NCBI GenBank assembly: GCA_012837965.1 | Contig: DUQF01000002.1 | Span: forward strand, 1-54,343 | Length of the DNA stretch: 54,343 nucleotides | Reading direction: 5' to 3' | Source: Clostridiales bacterium | Lineage (GTDB): Bacteria > Bacillota > Clostridia > Christensenellales > Aristaeellaceae | In this document: positions 33,111 to 41,628 of the stretch, in pieces | Numbering within the stretch: position 1 is the first letter of the stretch | How the letters are laid out: the number at the start of each line of letters is the position of its first letter | Translations under genes and position numbers: made by a program | Notes under the pieces: generated by a model | What the model saw: only the letters and a program-made list of their open reading frames with translations | Told to the model about the DNA's origin: nothing | Databases searched by the model: none

Positions 33111-33550
33111 AAAACCATGCCGCAACCGATGAGCGCATCATGTATCAGCGCAGAAAAATCCAGTCCAGAGGCTTTGCCTACTTAATGCTTGCGCTGTGGA
33201 TTAGCGCCATTGTACAGCAAATCCTCAAGGCTCCTTTTATGCAGTACGCGGTGGAGCTGTTTTTGCTACTTGCCGGCGGCATTTATAATATTGTCGCCAA
33301 CTATCGTTTAGGCATCGACCTCTGGAACGCCAAAGAGCGAAAGCCTGGCGGCATCCTTTTAAACGCTGTGATAACCGGCGGCGTTGGGGTTACGGTTCAT
33401 GCCCTAATATCCAAAAACAGCGATATCGCCCAGCTTGTGTTGTTTTTCGTGTTTTTTGTTGCGTTTTTCTTCCTGGCGCAAGCGTTGCTTGCCAAAATGG
33501 CGAGAAAAAAGCAGGAAGCCATCATCCAAAAGTTGGAAGAAGACGACTGA
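33107..33550 (+). CDS. Small membrane protein partner of XRE regulator (pair 2; DUF6773-like)
   Basis: 147-residue protein with an N-terminal charged stretch (DERIMYQRRKIQSRG) and four predicted membrane helices in two hairpins. The tail MARKKQEAIIQKLEEDD is charged. It resembles DUF6773-type membrane proteins that accompany XRE regulators in Firmicutes. Length and four-helix topology match the partner of pair 1, but the sequences differ. ATG at 33107 with GGAGGA, overlapping the regulator stop. Confidence 0.75.
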   Translation: MKNHAATDERIMYQRRKIQSRGFAYLMLALWISAIVQQILKAPFMQYAVELFLLLAGGIYNIVANYRLGIDLWNAKERKPGGILLNAVITGGVGVTVHALISKNSDIAQLVLFFVFFVAFFFLAQALLAKMARKKQEAIIQKLEEDD

Positions 33551-33606
33551 ACATCGCCCGAAAACCCTTCCATGAACAAACTGGGCGAACTTTTCCCTGT
33601 TTCGCC

Positions 33607-33635
33607 TTGAAAAGAAAGTACTGGGTGGGTATAAT
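33607..33635 (+). promoter_or_regulatory. Promoter of pduL
   Basis: TTGAAA (33607-33612), a 17-base spacer and TATAAT (33630-33635), 28 bases before the ATG, with AGGAGG between. Confidence 0.8.
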
Positions 33636-33663
33636 ATAGTGGAATGAAAAAGGAGGTACCCTT

Positions 33664-34233
33664 ATGAAATTTTTAGTCGAAACATCTGCCCGTCACCTGC
33701 ATGTATCCAAAGAACACTTGGAAACGCTTTTTGGTGAGGGTTTTGAGCTGTCCGTCCGCAAGGATTTGTCCCAGCCTGGCCAATTCGCTTCCGGCGAAAA
33801 GGTGCAGGTCGTAGGTCCCAGAGGCCAACTGAACATGTCCATCCTTGGCCCCTGCCGCAAGGAAACCCAGGTGGAAGTGTCTTTCACCGATGCCCGCGCC
33901 TTAGGCGTCACTCCCCCCGTTCGTGAAAGCGGCGACACCAAGGGTTCCGTCGGCTGCAAGCTGGTCGGGCCCAAAGGCGAAGTGGAGCTTGAAGAAGGCG
34001 TCATCGTTGCCAAGCGTCATATCCACGCCACCCCTGAAGATGCCGAGAAATTAGGCGTCCAAAACGGCGATGTGGTGTCCGTGAAAGTGGATACCGGCAA
34101 AGGCCGCGCTGTTGTCTTGGGCGACACTGTCGTGCGGGTCAGCCCCAGCTACGCTTTTGCCATGCACATCGACACCGATGAGTGCAACGCTGCAGCAGCC
34201 TTTGGCGAAGTGTACGGCGAAATCGTCAGATAA
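33664..34233 (+). CDS. pduL: Phosphate propanoyltransferase (PduL)
   Basis: 189-residue PduL-type phosphotransacylase that swaps CoA and phosphate on acetyl or propionyl groups, unrelated to Pta. Two beta-barrel halves are visible: ETSARHLHVSKEHLETLFG (7-25), carrying the first His pair, and VAKRHIHATPEDAEKLGV (about 117-134), carrying the second; these histidines bind zinc. No N-terminal encapsulation peptide is present and no microcompartment gene is nearby, so it is probably the cytosolic form used in acetate/ATP production. Single-gene unit closed by a strong terminator. Confidence 0.93.
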   Translation: MKFLVETSARHLHVSKEHLETLFGEGFELSVRKDLSQPGQFASGEKVQVVGPRGQLNMSILGPCRKETQVEVSFTDARALGVTPPVRESGDTKGSVGCKLVGPKGEVELEEGVIVAKRHIHATPEDAEKLGVQNGDVVSVKVDTGKGRAVVLGDTVVRVSPSYAFAMHIDTDECNAAAAFGEVYGEIVR

Positions 34234-34250
34234 ACTGAAAACCAACCCCA

Positions 34251-34286
34251 AAAGCCCGGTGGAAAATACCTTCTGCCGGGCTTTTT
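34251..34286 (+). terminator. Terminator of pduL
   Basis: GCCCGG (34254-34259) and CCGGGC (34276-34281) flanked by AAA and TTTTT. It is an intrinsic terminator. The following 240 bases to 34526 are T-rich with no gene; they must hold the promoter of the importer operon, but no clear boxes can be picked. Confidence 0.85.
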
Positions 34287-34526
34287 CTTAATCGTTTACG
34301 GAAAAACATAAAGTCGTCAAAAAATGTTTAAAATTGGTTTTTTAAGAGGAAAAACCTTTATTTAGCCGCCTTTTTGGCCGGTATTTTATATTTTTTCTTG
34401 CCAGCAGGCTTTTCATTTGTTGTAATTTTTTCAGTCCAAGGTTAAACATACCTCAACTGAGAAAGGGCAGCTAAGCGGCAAGGACTCTTTTTAAAAAATC
34501 CCGATATTATTTCGGAGGTGAACAAT

Positions 34527-35696
34527 TTGCAGGCAACCTTAAGACAGAGAACCTCATCGACCGTCAACAAGACAGCCTTGTGGGTGTACCGCGGTCTAAT
34601 GGCGCTGTCCCTGCTTTTAATGCTTGGAGGCGGCGTATGGTTTGTGGCTATTACGGGTATTGTGGGCCATAAAGATTGGGATTTTAATACGTATGGCTTA
34701 AACCCTGTTCTCACGGCTGTTTCGGGTGGTTTTTTGCTGGTGCTGACGCTGATATATTTTTTCACCCACCCCGGCTTAAAGGCCAAGTCCAAACCTGTTT
34801 GGCACGATATTAAGCGGGACAGGTGGCTGTACCTGTTAATACTTCCGGGCATTATTGCGGTGTTTGTATTTCGCTATATGCCCATGTATGGTATTGTTAT
34901 TGGGTTTAAGAAATATAGAACCAAAGCGGGCATCCTCTTTAGCCAATGGGTTGGGATGGAAAATTTCGCCAGGTTTTTCAGGCAGCCGGCCGCTAAAAAT
35001 GTCATAGGAAATACCTTGTTTATTGGCGTAACGCAGTTGCTGATTACCTTTCCCGTGCCTATTATTTTGGCGTTGTTGCTGAATGAACTGAAGTCCAACC
35101 GCTTCAGGCGAAGCATTCAATCGGTTATTTATCTGCCGCACTTTGTATCATGGGTTATTATGCATACCCTGCTGTTTTCGCTGTTTTCTGTAACTTCGGG
35201 CTTGATAAACAAAATAATCATGTCCATGGGCGGAAAGGCGATTAACCTTCTGTCTGACCCCAATAACTTTTACGGCTTAATCTATGGCAGCAGCATCTGG
35301 AAGGAGGCTGGCTGGGGCACCATCATTTACATGGCGGCCATCGCCGGCGTGGATCAGGAAATGTACGAGGCGGCCTACATTGATGGCGCCAATCGTTTCC
35401 AGCGGTGTAGGTACATTACCCTGCCGGCCATTTCCTTTTCCATAACCACCATGCTTATACTGTCTGTCGGCTCCATTATGGGCGCGAACTTTGATCAGAT
35501 CATGAACCTGCGTTCGGTTGCTACGCAAAACACTGTGGCGCAGGTTATTGATACCTATGTTTATGACATGGGCGTAGATAAAGGCCAGCATGATTTGTCC
35601 ACGGCCATTGGTTTATTCCAGCAGGTGGTCAACTGCATCTTGCTGTTCGCGTCCAACATGGTGGTCAAGCGCCTGTCGGGCGAAGGGTTCTTCTAA
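34527..35696 (+). CDS. Glycan ABC importer permease (LplB type)
   Basis: 389-residue permease. Two hydrophobic segments precede the family domain, which starts at RDRWLYLLILPGIIAVFVFRYMPMYG. The EAA loop YEAAYIDGANRFQRCRYITLPAI is intact. LplB-type permeases pair with YtcP-type permeases and large binding proteins to import oligosaccharides. The TTG at 34527 is chosen: CGGAGGTG precedes it by 6 bases, while a GTG at 34518 lies inside that site. First gene of a transporter operon with 35710-38288. Confidence 0.85.
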   Translation: MQATLRQRTSSTVNKTALWVYRGLMALSLLLMLGGGVWFVAITGIVGHKDWDFNTYGLNPVLTAVSGGFLLVLTLIYFFTHPGLKAKSKPVWHDIKRDRWLYLLILPGIIAVFVFRYMPMYGIVIGFKKYRTKAGILFSQWVGMENFARFFRQPAAKNVIGNTLFIGVTQLLITFPVPIILALLLNELKSNRFRRSIQSVIYLPHFVSWVIMHTLLFSLFSVTSGLINKIIMSMGGKAINLLSDPNNFYGLIYGSSIWKEAGWGTIIYMAAIAGVDQEMYEAAYIDGANRFQRCRYITLPAISFSITTMLILSVGSIMGANFDQIMNLRSVATQNTVAQVIDTYVYDMGVDKGQHDLSTAIGLFQQVVNCILLFASNMVVKRLSGEGFF

Positions 35697-35709
35697 GGGG
35701 AGGGGGATT

Positions 35710-36648
35710 ATGACAAGTATTTCCAAAAAACACTCTTTGCACAAGAAAAACAAGATCCGCCAGTCCCTTGGTTCCAAGATTTTTGACGTGTTCAACGTGT
35801 CTTTCTTTATACTGTTTGCGGCGCTGATTATTTTCCCTTTCTTTAACATTATCGCCATTAGCCTCACCAGCAACGCTGAATTCATGCGGGAGCCCTTTAT
35901 CATCTGGCCCAAAGCCCCTACTTTTGAAGCCTATAACTACCTGTTTTCAACACCGCTGATACCCCGTGCTTACCTTGTTACACTGATTGTGGCTGCGGGC
36001 GGCACCGGCCTTGCGGTGCTGGTTACCTCCATGCTGGCTTACGGCCTTAGCAAAAAGAATATGCGGGGGCATAAATTTTTCATGATTTATTTGCTTATCA
36101 CCATGTTCTTTTCCGGCGGCCTGATTCCAAACTACATTAACATGACCAGGGTACTCGGCCTGTCAAACAACCTTTTGGCGCTCATTCTTCCGTCGGCGGT
36201 CAATGTATTTAACTTTATCATTATCCGTTCTTTCTTCTTGCAGTTACCCACCTCCCTTGAAGAAAGCGCTAAGATAGACGGGGCAAACGACCTGGTAATC
36301 CTGTTTCGCATTATCTACCCCCTATCCATCCCGACGCTCGCGACCATTGCCATGTTTGTGGCCGTAGGGCTGTGGAACAGTTGGTTTGCCAGCATGCTTT
36401 ACATGCGGGACGAAAAGCTCTATACCCTGCAACTGATTATTCGAAATTATGTTGTCCGGGAAGCCCGGCCTGCCGATATGCAGGCTCTGGAAGGTTTGCG
36501 GGACGCGGCCGGCAACCCCATACACCTGAACGAAACCGGCCTGAAGATGGCTTCTGCCGTTGCGTCCACCTTGCCCATGCTTGGCATCTACCCCTTTATT
36601 CAAAAGTACTTTGAAAAAGGCGTAACCATCGGTGCCATCAAGGGCTGA
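35710..36648 (+). CDS. Glycan ABC importer permease (YtcP type)
   Basis: 312-residue permease with six predicted helices, the N-terminal IFDVFNVSFFILFAALIIFPF helix and the EAA loop LEESAKIDGANDLVILFRIIYPL. It is the partner of the LplB-type permease 13 bases upstream. ATG at 35710 with GGGGAGGGGG; an out-of-place upstream extension overlaps the previous gene. There is no ATPase gene here, as usual for these importers, which share an MsmX-type ATPase encoded elsewhere. Confidence 0.88.
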   Translation: MTSISKKHSLHKKNKIRQSLGSKIFDVFNVSFFILFAALIIFPFFNIIAISLTSNAEFMREPFIIWPKAPTFEAYNYLFSTPLIPRAYLVTLIVAAGGTGLAVLVTSMLAYGLSKKNMRGHKFFMIYLLITMFFSGGLIPNYINMTRVLGLSNNLLALILPSAVNVFNFIIIRSFFLQLPTSLEESAKIDGANDLVILFRIIYPLSIPTLATIAMFVAVGLWNSWFASMLYMRDEKLYTLQLIIRNYVVREARPADMQALEGLRDAAGNPIHLNETGLKMASAVASTLPMLGIYPFIQKYFEKGVTIGAIKG

Positions 36649-36683
36649 GGCATACTTTTTGTTCCCGGTTTAATTTTATATCC

Positions 36684-36700
36684 TTCGGCACGATGCCGAA
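36684..36700 (+). promoter_or_regulatory. Hairpin between permease and binding-protein genes
   Basis: TTCGGCA and TGCCGAA form a perfect 7-bp stem with a 3-base loop, ending 10 bases before the AAAGGAGG of the binding protein. It is likely an mRNA processing or stability element that raises binding-protein yield. Confidence 0.45.
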
Positions 36701-36722
36701 CAAATATAAAGGAGGATTCTTT

Positions 36723-38288
36723 ATGAAGAAACTGTTACTCGTAGCTCTGTCGTTGATGATGATCATCACGCCCCTCATGTCGCTTGCTTACGATGGGGAA
36801 CTAATCACCATCGTTGCCGACAGCGACGCCGACCCCTTTACCTGGGACCCTGCCAATGACGCGATCGCCAAGTTCATCGAAGATGAATTCGGCATCACTT
36901 TCCAGCAAAGTGAAACCAACTTCTACAACAATGACTTTGCGATGACTCAGCTCGCGGCTCAGGATGAAAAACTGCCGGATGTCTTTGCGGCCGACATTCT
37001 TTACTATCCGCAACTGATTACCCAGTTTATCCCCGAAGAGATGATTACCGAAATTCCTGAGGAGCTGATTGAAAAGTACCCCCTCACCAAGGCTCGCCTT
37101 GAAAATGATGAGGTTGCCCAAATCACCAAGAAGATGTACGGCGGCTACTTCTTCCTGCCCAAGCCCGACTCTGCCGACCCCACCATTTACGTGACCGAGC
37201 GTAAGGGTATCTTTATTCGTAAAGACTGGCTGGAAAAATTGGGTCTTGACCTACCCACCTCTTGGGAAGAGTTGTACGAAGTTGCCCACGCCTTTACCCA
37301 TAACGATCCCGACGGTAACGGCATCAACGATACCTATGGCTTAACAGGCGACGGCATGGGCCAATTGCGCTTCTTCTTCTCAGCCTCTGGCGTTTCCAAC
37401 CGCCACTGGAACAAGAACGAAGACGGCACCTGGTCTTTTGGCGCCCTGGACGAGCGCAACATTCCCGTCCTTGAGTGGATGCGCAAAATGTATGAAGACG
37501 GCTCTATTGACCCTGATTTCGGCGCTTCTACCTGGAGGCAGGGCCTGCAGAAGTTCTCGTCCAACCAGTTTGGTCTGTGCGTACGCAACGCCGACGCCGA
37601 CTGGATTAACCAAGTGTTTGTAAACCACTACGGCGCAGCCAACCCTGATGTCAACCCCTTTGACGTGCTGGATGTTATTCCCGGTCTTGGCATTAACAAG
37701 GGCGATGATGTGCGCATGGAAAAATATGTCAGCTGCATGGTTGCCACCATGTTCGGCACCAACATCACCGAAGAGCAGATGGACCGCTTCCTGGCCTACT
37801 ATGAGTACCTCTTGAGCGATGAAGGCCGGTATCTGCGCATGGGTCTGAAGGATGTGGACTACAAGATCGACGAAAATGGCGAAGTAACCATCATCCGTGA
37901 CGAAGCAGGCGCCGCCCCCGCTCTTGCCACCAAGTATCCCAGCATTGGCGTTACGCACTGGACCAGCTGGGGCTTTGAGATGCATGCCTATCCGCACGTT
38001 GAATTCTTCGACAAATACAACGATGAAATCAAGGAAGTGAACGCAAGGGCCTGCGCGCTGCGCAACGAGCACCCCGTAACGGTAAACCCCGGCACCCTGC
38101 TGATTGACGACACCGTTGTCACCGACGCGGTGGGCACCTTTACTGTTCCCAGCGAGTACTGGGCCATTGTTACCGGCACCGAGCCCGTGGCAGATATGTT
38201 CGCCGCCATGAAGGAGCGTATCCTTGCCGGCGGCTTTGAACAGGCCGCTGAAGTTGTGCAGGCTTTCGCTGATGAACACGGCTGGTAA
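36723..38288 (+). CDS. Extracellular solute-binding protein of glycan importer
   Basis: 521-residue binding protein of the large LipO/YtcQ-like type. It has an N-terminal signal sequence (MKKLLLVALSLMMIITPLMSLA) and domains typical of the family (RKGIFIRKDWLEKLGLDLPTSWEE near 165-188; DPDGNGINDTYGL near 200-212, a calcium-loop-like acidic turn). There is no cysteine at the end of the signal, hence no lipid anchor is predicted. ATG at 36723 after AAAGGAGG. It works with the two upstream permeases. Confidence 0.87.
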   Translation: MKKLLLVALSLMMIITPLMSLAYDGELITIVADSDADPFTWDPANDAIAKFIEDEFGITFQQSETNFYNNDFAMTQLAAQDEKLPDVFAADILYYPQLITQFIPEEMITEIPEELIEKYPLTKARLENDEVAQITKKMYGGYFFLPKPDSADPTIYVTERKGIFIRKDWLEKLGLDLPTSWEELYEVAHAFTHNDPDGNGINDTYGLTGDGMGQLRFFFSASGVSNRHWNKNEDGTWSFGALDERNIPVLEWMRKMYEDGSIDPDFGASTWRQGLQKFSSNQFGLCVRNADADWINQVFVNHYGAANPDVNPFDVLDVIPGLGINKGDDVRMEKYVSCMVATMFGTNITEEQMDRFLAYYEYLLSDEGRYLRMGLKDVDYKIDENGEVTIIRDEAGAAPALATKYPSIGVTHWTSWGFEMHAYPHVEFFDKYNDEIKEVNARACALRNEHPVTVNPGTLLIDDTVVTDAVGTFTVPSEYWAIVTGTEPVADMFAAMKERILAGGFEQAAEVVQAFADEHGW

Positions 38289-38307
38289 TTTTACCTCTTA
38301 ACTTACA

Positions 38308-38336
38308 AACCCTCCGCCCAAAAGGCGGGGGGTTTT
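38308..38336 (+). terminator. Terminator of the glycan importer operon
   Basis: AACCCTCCGCC (38308-38318) pairs with GGCGGGGGGTT (38324-38334), followed by TT. It starts 20 bases after the stop. The gap 38337-38541 (AT-rich) holds the promoter region of the glycosidase genes, with a possible -10 TACACT at 38497-38502 and no good -35. Confidence 0.8.
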
Positions 38337-38541
38337 ATGGTAGTTTTTTATAAAATTGGGTGACAAAAAGCTTGGTTGTAGAAAAGCTGTGCACTTAACT
38401 ATAGGGGTGGTAAATGGAAAAAAGAATTTGATGAAAAATCCATCAAAAATCGCTTAAAATCCTTAAAATCACCTATCATTTTTATGTAAAATTAGGTACA
38501 CTATCCTATATGAAAAATAAATTAACACCAAGGAGGAGCAA

Positions 38542-39795
38542 ATGAAGTTGGGGGACAGGGGGCGCACGGTGCGCTTAGGCATTATTGGCATGGGTTTAAG
38601 GGGTGTTGAGCAGATGAAAGTGCTTTTGCCCATGGAGGATGTGGAAATTGTCGCCGTGTGCGATGTGTACCAAGATCGGGTGAAGGCGGCCCAAAAACAA
38701 ACCATAGATAGCGGATGGCCCAAGCCCTTTGGTTCCACCGATTGGAAAGAAGTATTGGACATGCCGGAAGTTGAGGCCGTGATTATCATGACCTCCTGGC
38801 AAACACATGTTGAGATTGCCGTTGCAGCCATGGAAAAGGGCAAGTTGGTAGGCATGGATGTGGGCGGCGCTTCTTCTGTTGACGAATGCTGGCAACTGGT
38901 GCGCGCCTGCGAGCGTACGGGCGTAGACCTCATGTTCCTTGAAAACTGTTGCTATAACGATGTGGAAATGGCCCTGCTGCGTATGGTCAGGGAGGGTGTT
39001 TTTGGCGAGATTGTCCATGCGCGGGGCGGCTACCAGCACGATTTGCGGGATGAAATCGGCAACGGCGATATTATCCGCCATTACAGGCTGGACCATTTCA
39101 TCCACCGAAACGGGGATTTGTATCCCACACACGAGCTTGGGCCTATGGCTTCCTATCTTAATTTGAATCGTGGAAACCGCATGCTGTCGCTGGTGTCTAT
39201 GGCGTCCAAGGCCGTAGGGCAAAGCCTGTGGATGAAAGAACACCGCGGCGATAACCCCGAACTTCAAAATATTGTTTTTAACCAAGGCGATATTGTTACC
39301 ACCATGATTAAGTGCCAGAATGGCGAAACCATGGTGTTGACCCACGATTGCAACCTGCCCCGTCCCTATTCCCGCAGCGGCTATCTGCAAGGCACCAAAG
39401 GCCTTTGGACGGAGGAGGGCAGGCAAATTCATATTGAGCACATATCAAAGCCCCATCATTTTGAAAGCGACAAGGAGTTGCTTGAAAAATACGAGCATCC
39501 CCTGTGGAAAGAGTACCGGGAATTTGGCCTGAGGGGCGGCCACGGCGGTATGGACTATTTAGTGCTGCGGGCCTTTATCGAGTCCATCCAGCAGGGTGTG
39601 CCTTTCCCCATTGACGTATACGACGCCGCCAGCTGGATGGTGATTACCGCCCTTTCCGAGCAGTCCATCGCCATGGGCTCCATGCCCGTTGCCATCCCCG
39701 ATTTTACCGATGGCAAGTGGATGAAGCGGGAAAAGCGTCCGGCGGACAAGTTTTCTTTAGACACCATCGCTTGGGACAAATTTGAAAGTAACTAA
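38542..39795 (+). CDS. Gfo/Idh/MocA oxidoreductase, GH109-like glycosidase
   Basis: 417-residue NAD-dependent Gfo/Idh/MocA protein: GIIGMGLRG (13-21) is the Rossmann loop. Internal motifs match the GH109 alpha-N-acetylgalactosaminidases: GGYQHDLRDE, then GDLYPTHELGPMASYLNLNRGNR near 190-212, where family members use the Tyr/His pair, NLPRPYSRSGYLQGTKG, and GGHGGMDYLVLRAF. GH109 enzymes cleave by a redox-elimination mechanism with bound NAD. No signal peptide, so it acts on imported sugars. ATG with AGGAGGAG. It starts a three-gene run with spacings of 12 and 6 bases. Confidence 0.83.
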   Translation: MKLGDRGRTVRLGIIGMGLRGVEQMKVLLPMEDVEIVAVCDVYQDRVKAAQKQTIDSGWPKPFGSTDWKEVLDMPEVEAVIIMTSWQTHVEIAVAAMEKGKLVGMDVGGASSVDECWQLVRACERTGVDLMFLENCCYNDVEMALLRMVREGVFGEIVHARGGYQHDLRDEIGNGDIIRHYRLDHFIHRNGDLYPTHELGPMASYLNLNRGNRMLSLVSMASKAVGQSLWMKEHRGDNPELQNIVFNQGDIVTTMIKCQNGETMVLTHDCNLPRPYSRSGYLQGTKGLWTEEGRQIHIEHISKPHHFESDKELLEKYEHPLWKEYREFGLRGGHGGMDYLVLRAFIESIQQGVPFPIDVYDAASWMVITALSEQSIAMGSMPVAIPDFTDGKWMKREKRPADKFSLDTIAWDKFESN

Positions 39796-39807
39796 CGGAG
39801 GAGCTGA

Positions 39808-41622
39808 ATGTATAATCAAAAGAAAGCTGAAATGATTGATGGCGGCTTTGCGTTTGACGGAAAATCTTGGCTGTTTGACCAGAACTATCCGCCGCGATTT
39901 CTATTAGAAGACGAAAGCGTCCTTTTGTTCAAGGAGGCCAAATCTATTACTCAATCATCCTTTACCAGCGGCCTTGGTTCAGGCGTTCGCACCCTGTACA
40001 AGGGCTTTGACAAGTACCCCGACCTTTCCTTTGAAACGCAGGCCATGGTGGACAGTACCACAGGCCATGCGCACCTCACCTTTGTGCCGCTTGCAACCGA
40101 CAGCCTGCCCATCAAAGAAGTGTTCTTTCCCCAGCCCTTAATCTGCCAAGGGGAAAACAGCTACGCGGTAGTCAATACCCTGCAGGGGCAGCTGATCCCA
40201 AACGACTGGCCGGAGGCCATGTTTGAAAAGAAAGGCCTGCCGTTTAACGGGCAAATGTGTTCTTGCGGCGCCTATTTGCCGTGGTTTGGCGAAATTGCCA
40301 AAGATGGCGGCTACCTTTGTTACAACCGCCAGCCCTGGGACTCCGCTTACACTATTGAGCATCCGGCGGGCGGCCCCAACCGCGTTTATTACCGCCTGCT
40401 GCCCAGCCTTGGCGCCATGCGCTATGCCCGTACTGTAACCTACGTGCTTGTACCGCGGGGCAGCGATTACGTAAGCCTTTGCCAAGCCTACCGCGCCATC
40501 GCTGATGAGGAGGGCAGAACCCTTACCCTAAAACAAAAGGCGGCGCTCAACCCCAATGTGGCGAAGCTCGTTGGCTGCTGCGTGATGCACTGTCCCGGCA
40601 AAACCCACGTTGTGGAAGACAGCTTCTATTACAACAGGGAAGAACCCGAAAAGAACGATAGCCTCCACACCTTTGACCACTGGACACAGCGGGTTAAGCG
40701 CCTGAAAGACATGGGCGTGAGCCAATTATACCTGCACCTTGACGGCTGGGGCGAGCCGGGCTATGACAACAAGCACCCCGACTACCTCCCCGCATGTGAA
40801 GCGATGGGCGGTTGGGCGGGAATGAAGCGCCTGTCCGACACCATGCGGGATTTGGGTTATATGTTCGGCATCCATGATCAGTATCGTGATTATTATTTGG
40901 ACGCCCCTACCTACGATATCGACAACGCTGCCATGTCCGCCGACGGCTCGGTCTTTAAGCAGGCCCGATGGGCGGGCGGCTGGCAAAACTTTCTCTGCGC
41001 GAGCCTCGCCCCTTCCTATGTCCGGCGAAACTTTGAAGAACTGTTCCGCCAAGGCATTCACTTGGAAGGCACCTACCTTGACGTGTTCACCTGCAACGAG
41101 CCCGATGAGTGCGTCAACCCCCGCCATCCCATGACCCGGGAAGACTGCCTCAGGTACAGGGGCGAGTGCCTCCATTATTTAACCGCCCATAACATTGTTC
41201 CCTCCTCCGAAGAAGTCAACGACTGGGCCATTCCCTATCAGGTTTTCTGCCACTGGGCGCCTTACTATGGGGAAACGGCCATCCCCGTGCCGCTGTTTAA
41301 CTTGGTTTGGCACGACTGCGTCATGATTCCCTGGATGATGGAGGCCGACTCCTGGGGTATGCCCAAGGGCACCAACGGCTTTTTGCAGGCGCTCTTAAAC
41401 GGCGGCATGGGCTATATGTCAGAATCTAAAGAAGGCGAGGAGCTGCAAGAAAATATCCGCCAATGGAAAGTGATAAGCGACCTTCACCACAAGGTGGCTT
41501 ATGAAAAAATGGTGAAGCACGAGTTCCTGAATGAAAGCTGCACCCGCCAAAGGACCACTTTCTCTAATGGAATCACCGTAGAGGTGGACTTTGAACACAA
41601 CACCTATATTATCAAGGAGTAA
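39808..41622 (+). CDS. TIM-barrel glycosidase, GH129/DUF5696-like
   Basis: 604-residue protein with an N-terminal beta-sandwich (~1-245) and a (beta/alpha)8-type domain from ~255: QLYLHLDGWGEPGYDNKHPDYLP (307-329), GIHDQYRDYYLD (354-365), TYLDVFTCNE with Asp425, and VPSSEEVNDW with Glu468. The Asp-Glu spacing of 43 residues equals what I recall for the nucleophile and acid/base of the GH129 alpha-N-acetylgalactosaminidase, and the clan also includes GH101. No signal peptide, so intracellular. Together with the GH109-like neighbour it suggests GalNAc-containing glycans. Family assignment is provisional. Confidence 0.62.
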   Translation: MYNQKKAEMIDGGFAFDGKSWLFDQNYPPRFLLEDESVLLFKEAKSITQSSFTSGLGSGVRTLYKGFDKYPDLSFETQAMVDSTTGHAHLTFVPLATDSLPIKEVFFPQPLICQGENSYAVVNTLQGQLIPNDWPEAMFEKKGLPFNGQMCSCGAYLPWFGEIAKDGGYLCYNRQPWDSAYTIEHPAGGPNRVYYRLLPSLGAMRYARTVTYVLVPRGSDYVSLCQAYRAIADEEGRTLTLKQKAALNPNVAKLVGCCVMHCPGKTHVVEDSFYYNREEPEKNDSLHTFDHWTQRVKRLKDMGVSQLYLHLDGWGEPGYDNKHPDYLPACEAMGGWAGMKRLSDTMRDLGYMFGIHDQYRDYYLDAPTYDIDNAAMSADGSVFKQARWAGGWQNFLCASLAPSYVRRNFEELFRQGIHLEGTYLDVFTCNEPDECVNPRHPMTREDCLRYRGECLHYLTAHNIVPSSEEVNDWAIPYQVFCHWAPYYGETAIPVPLFNLVWHDCVMIPWMMEADSWGMPKGTNGFLQALLNGGMGYMSESKEGEELQENIRQWKVISDLHHKVAYEKMVKHEFLNESCTRQRTTFSNGITVEVDFEHNTYIIKE

Positions 41623-41628
41623 AACGTT

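Noticed and set aside
37380..38279. 299-codon minus-strand frame
   Set aside because: It is antisense to the solute-binding protein gene; its openness reflects GC-rich codon bias of the real gene.
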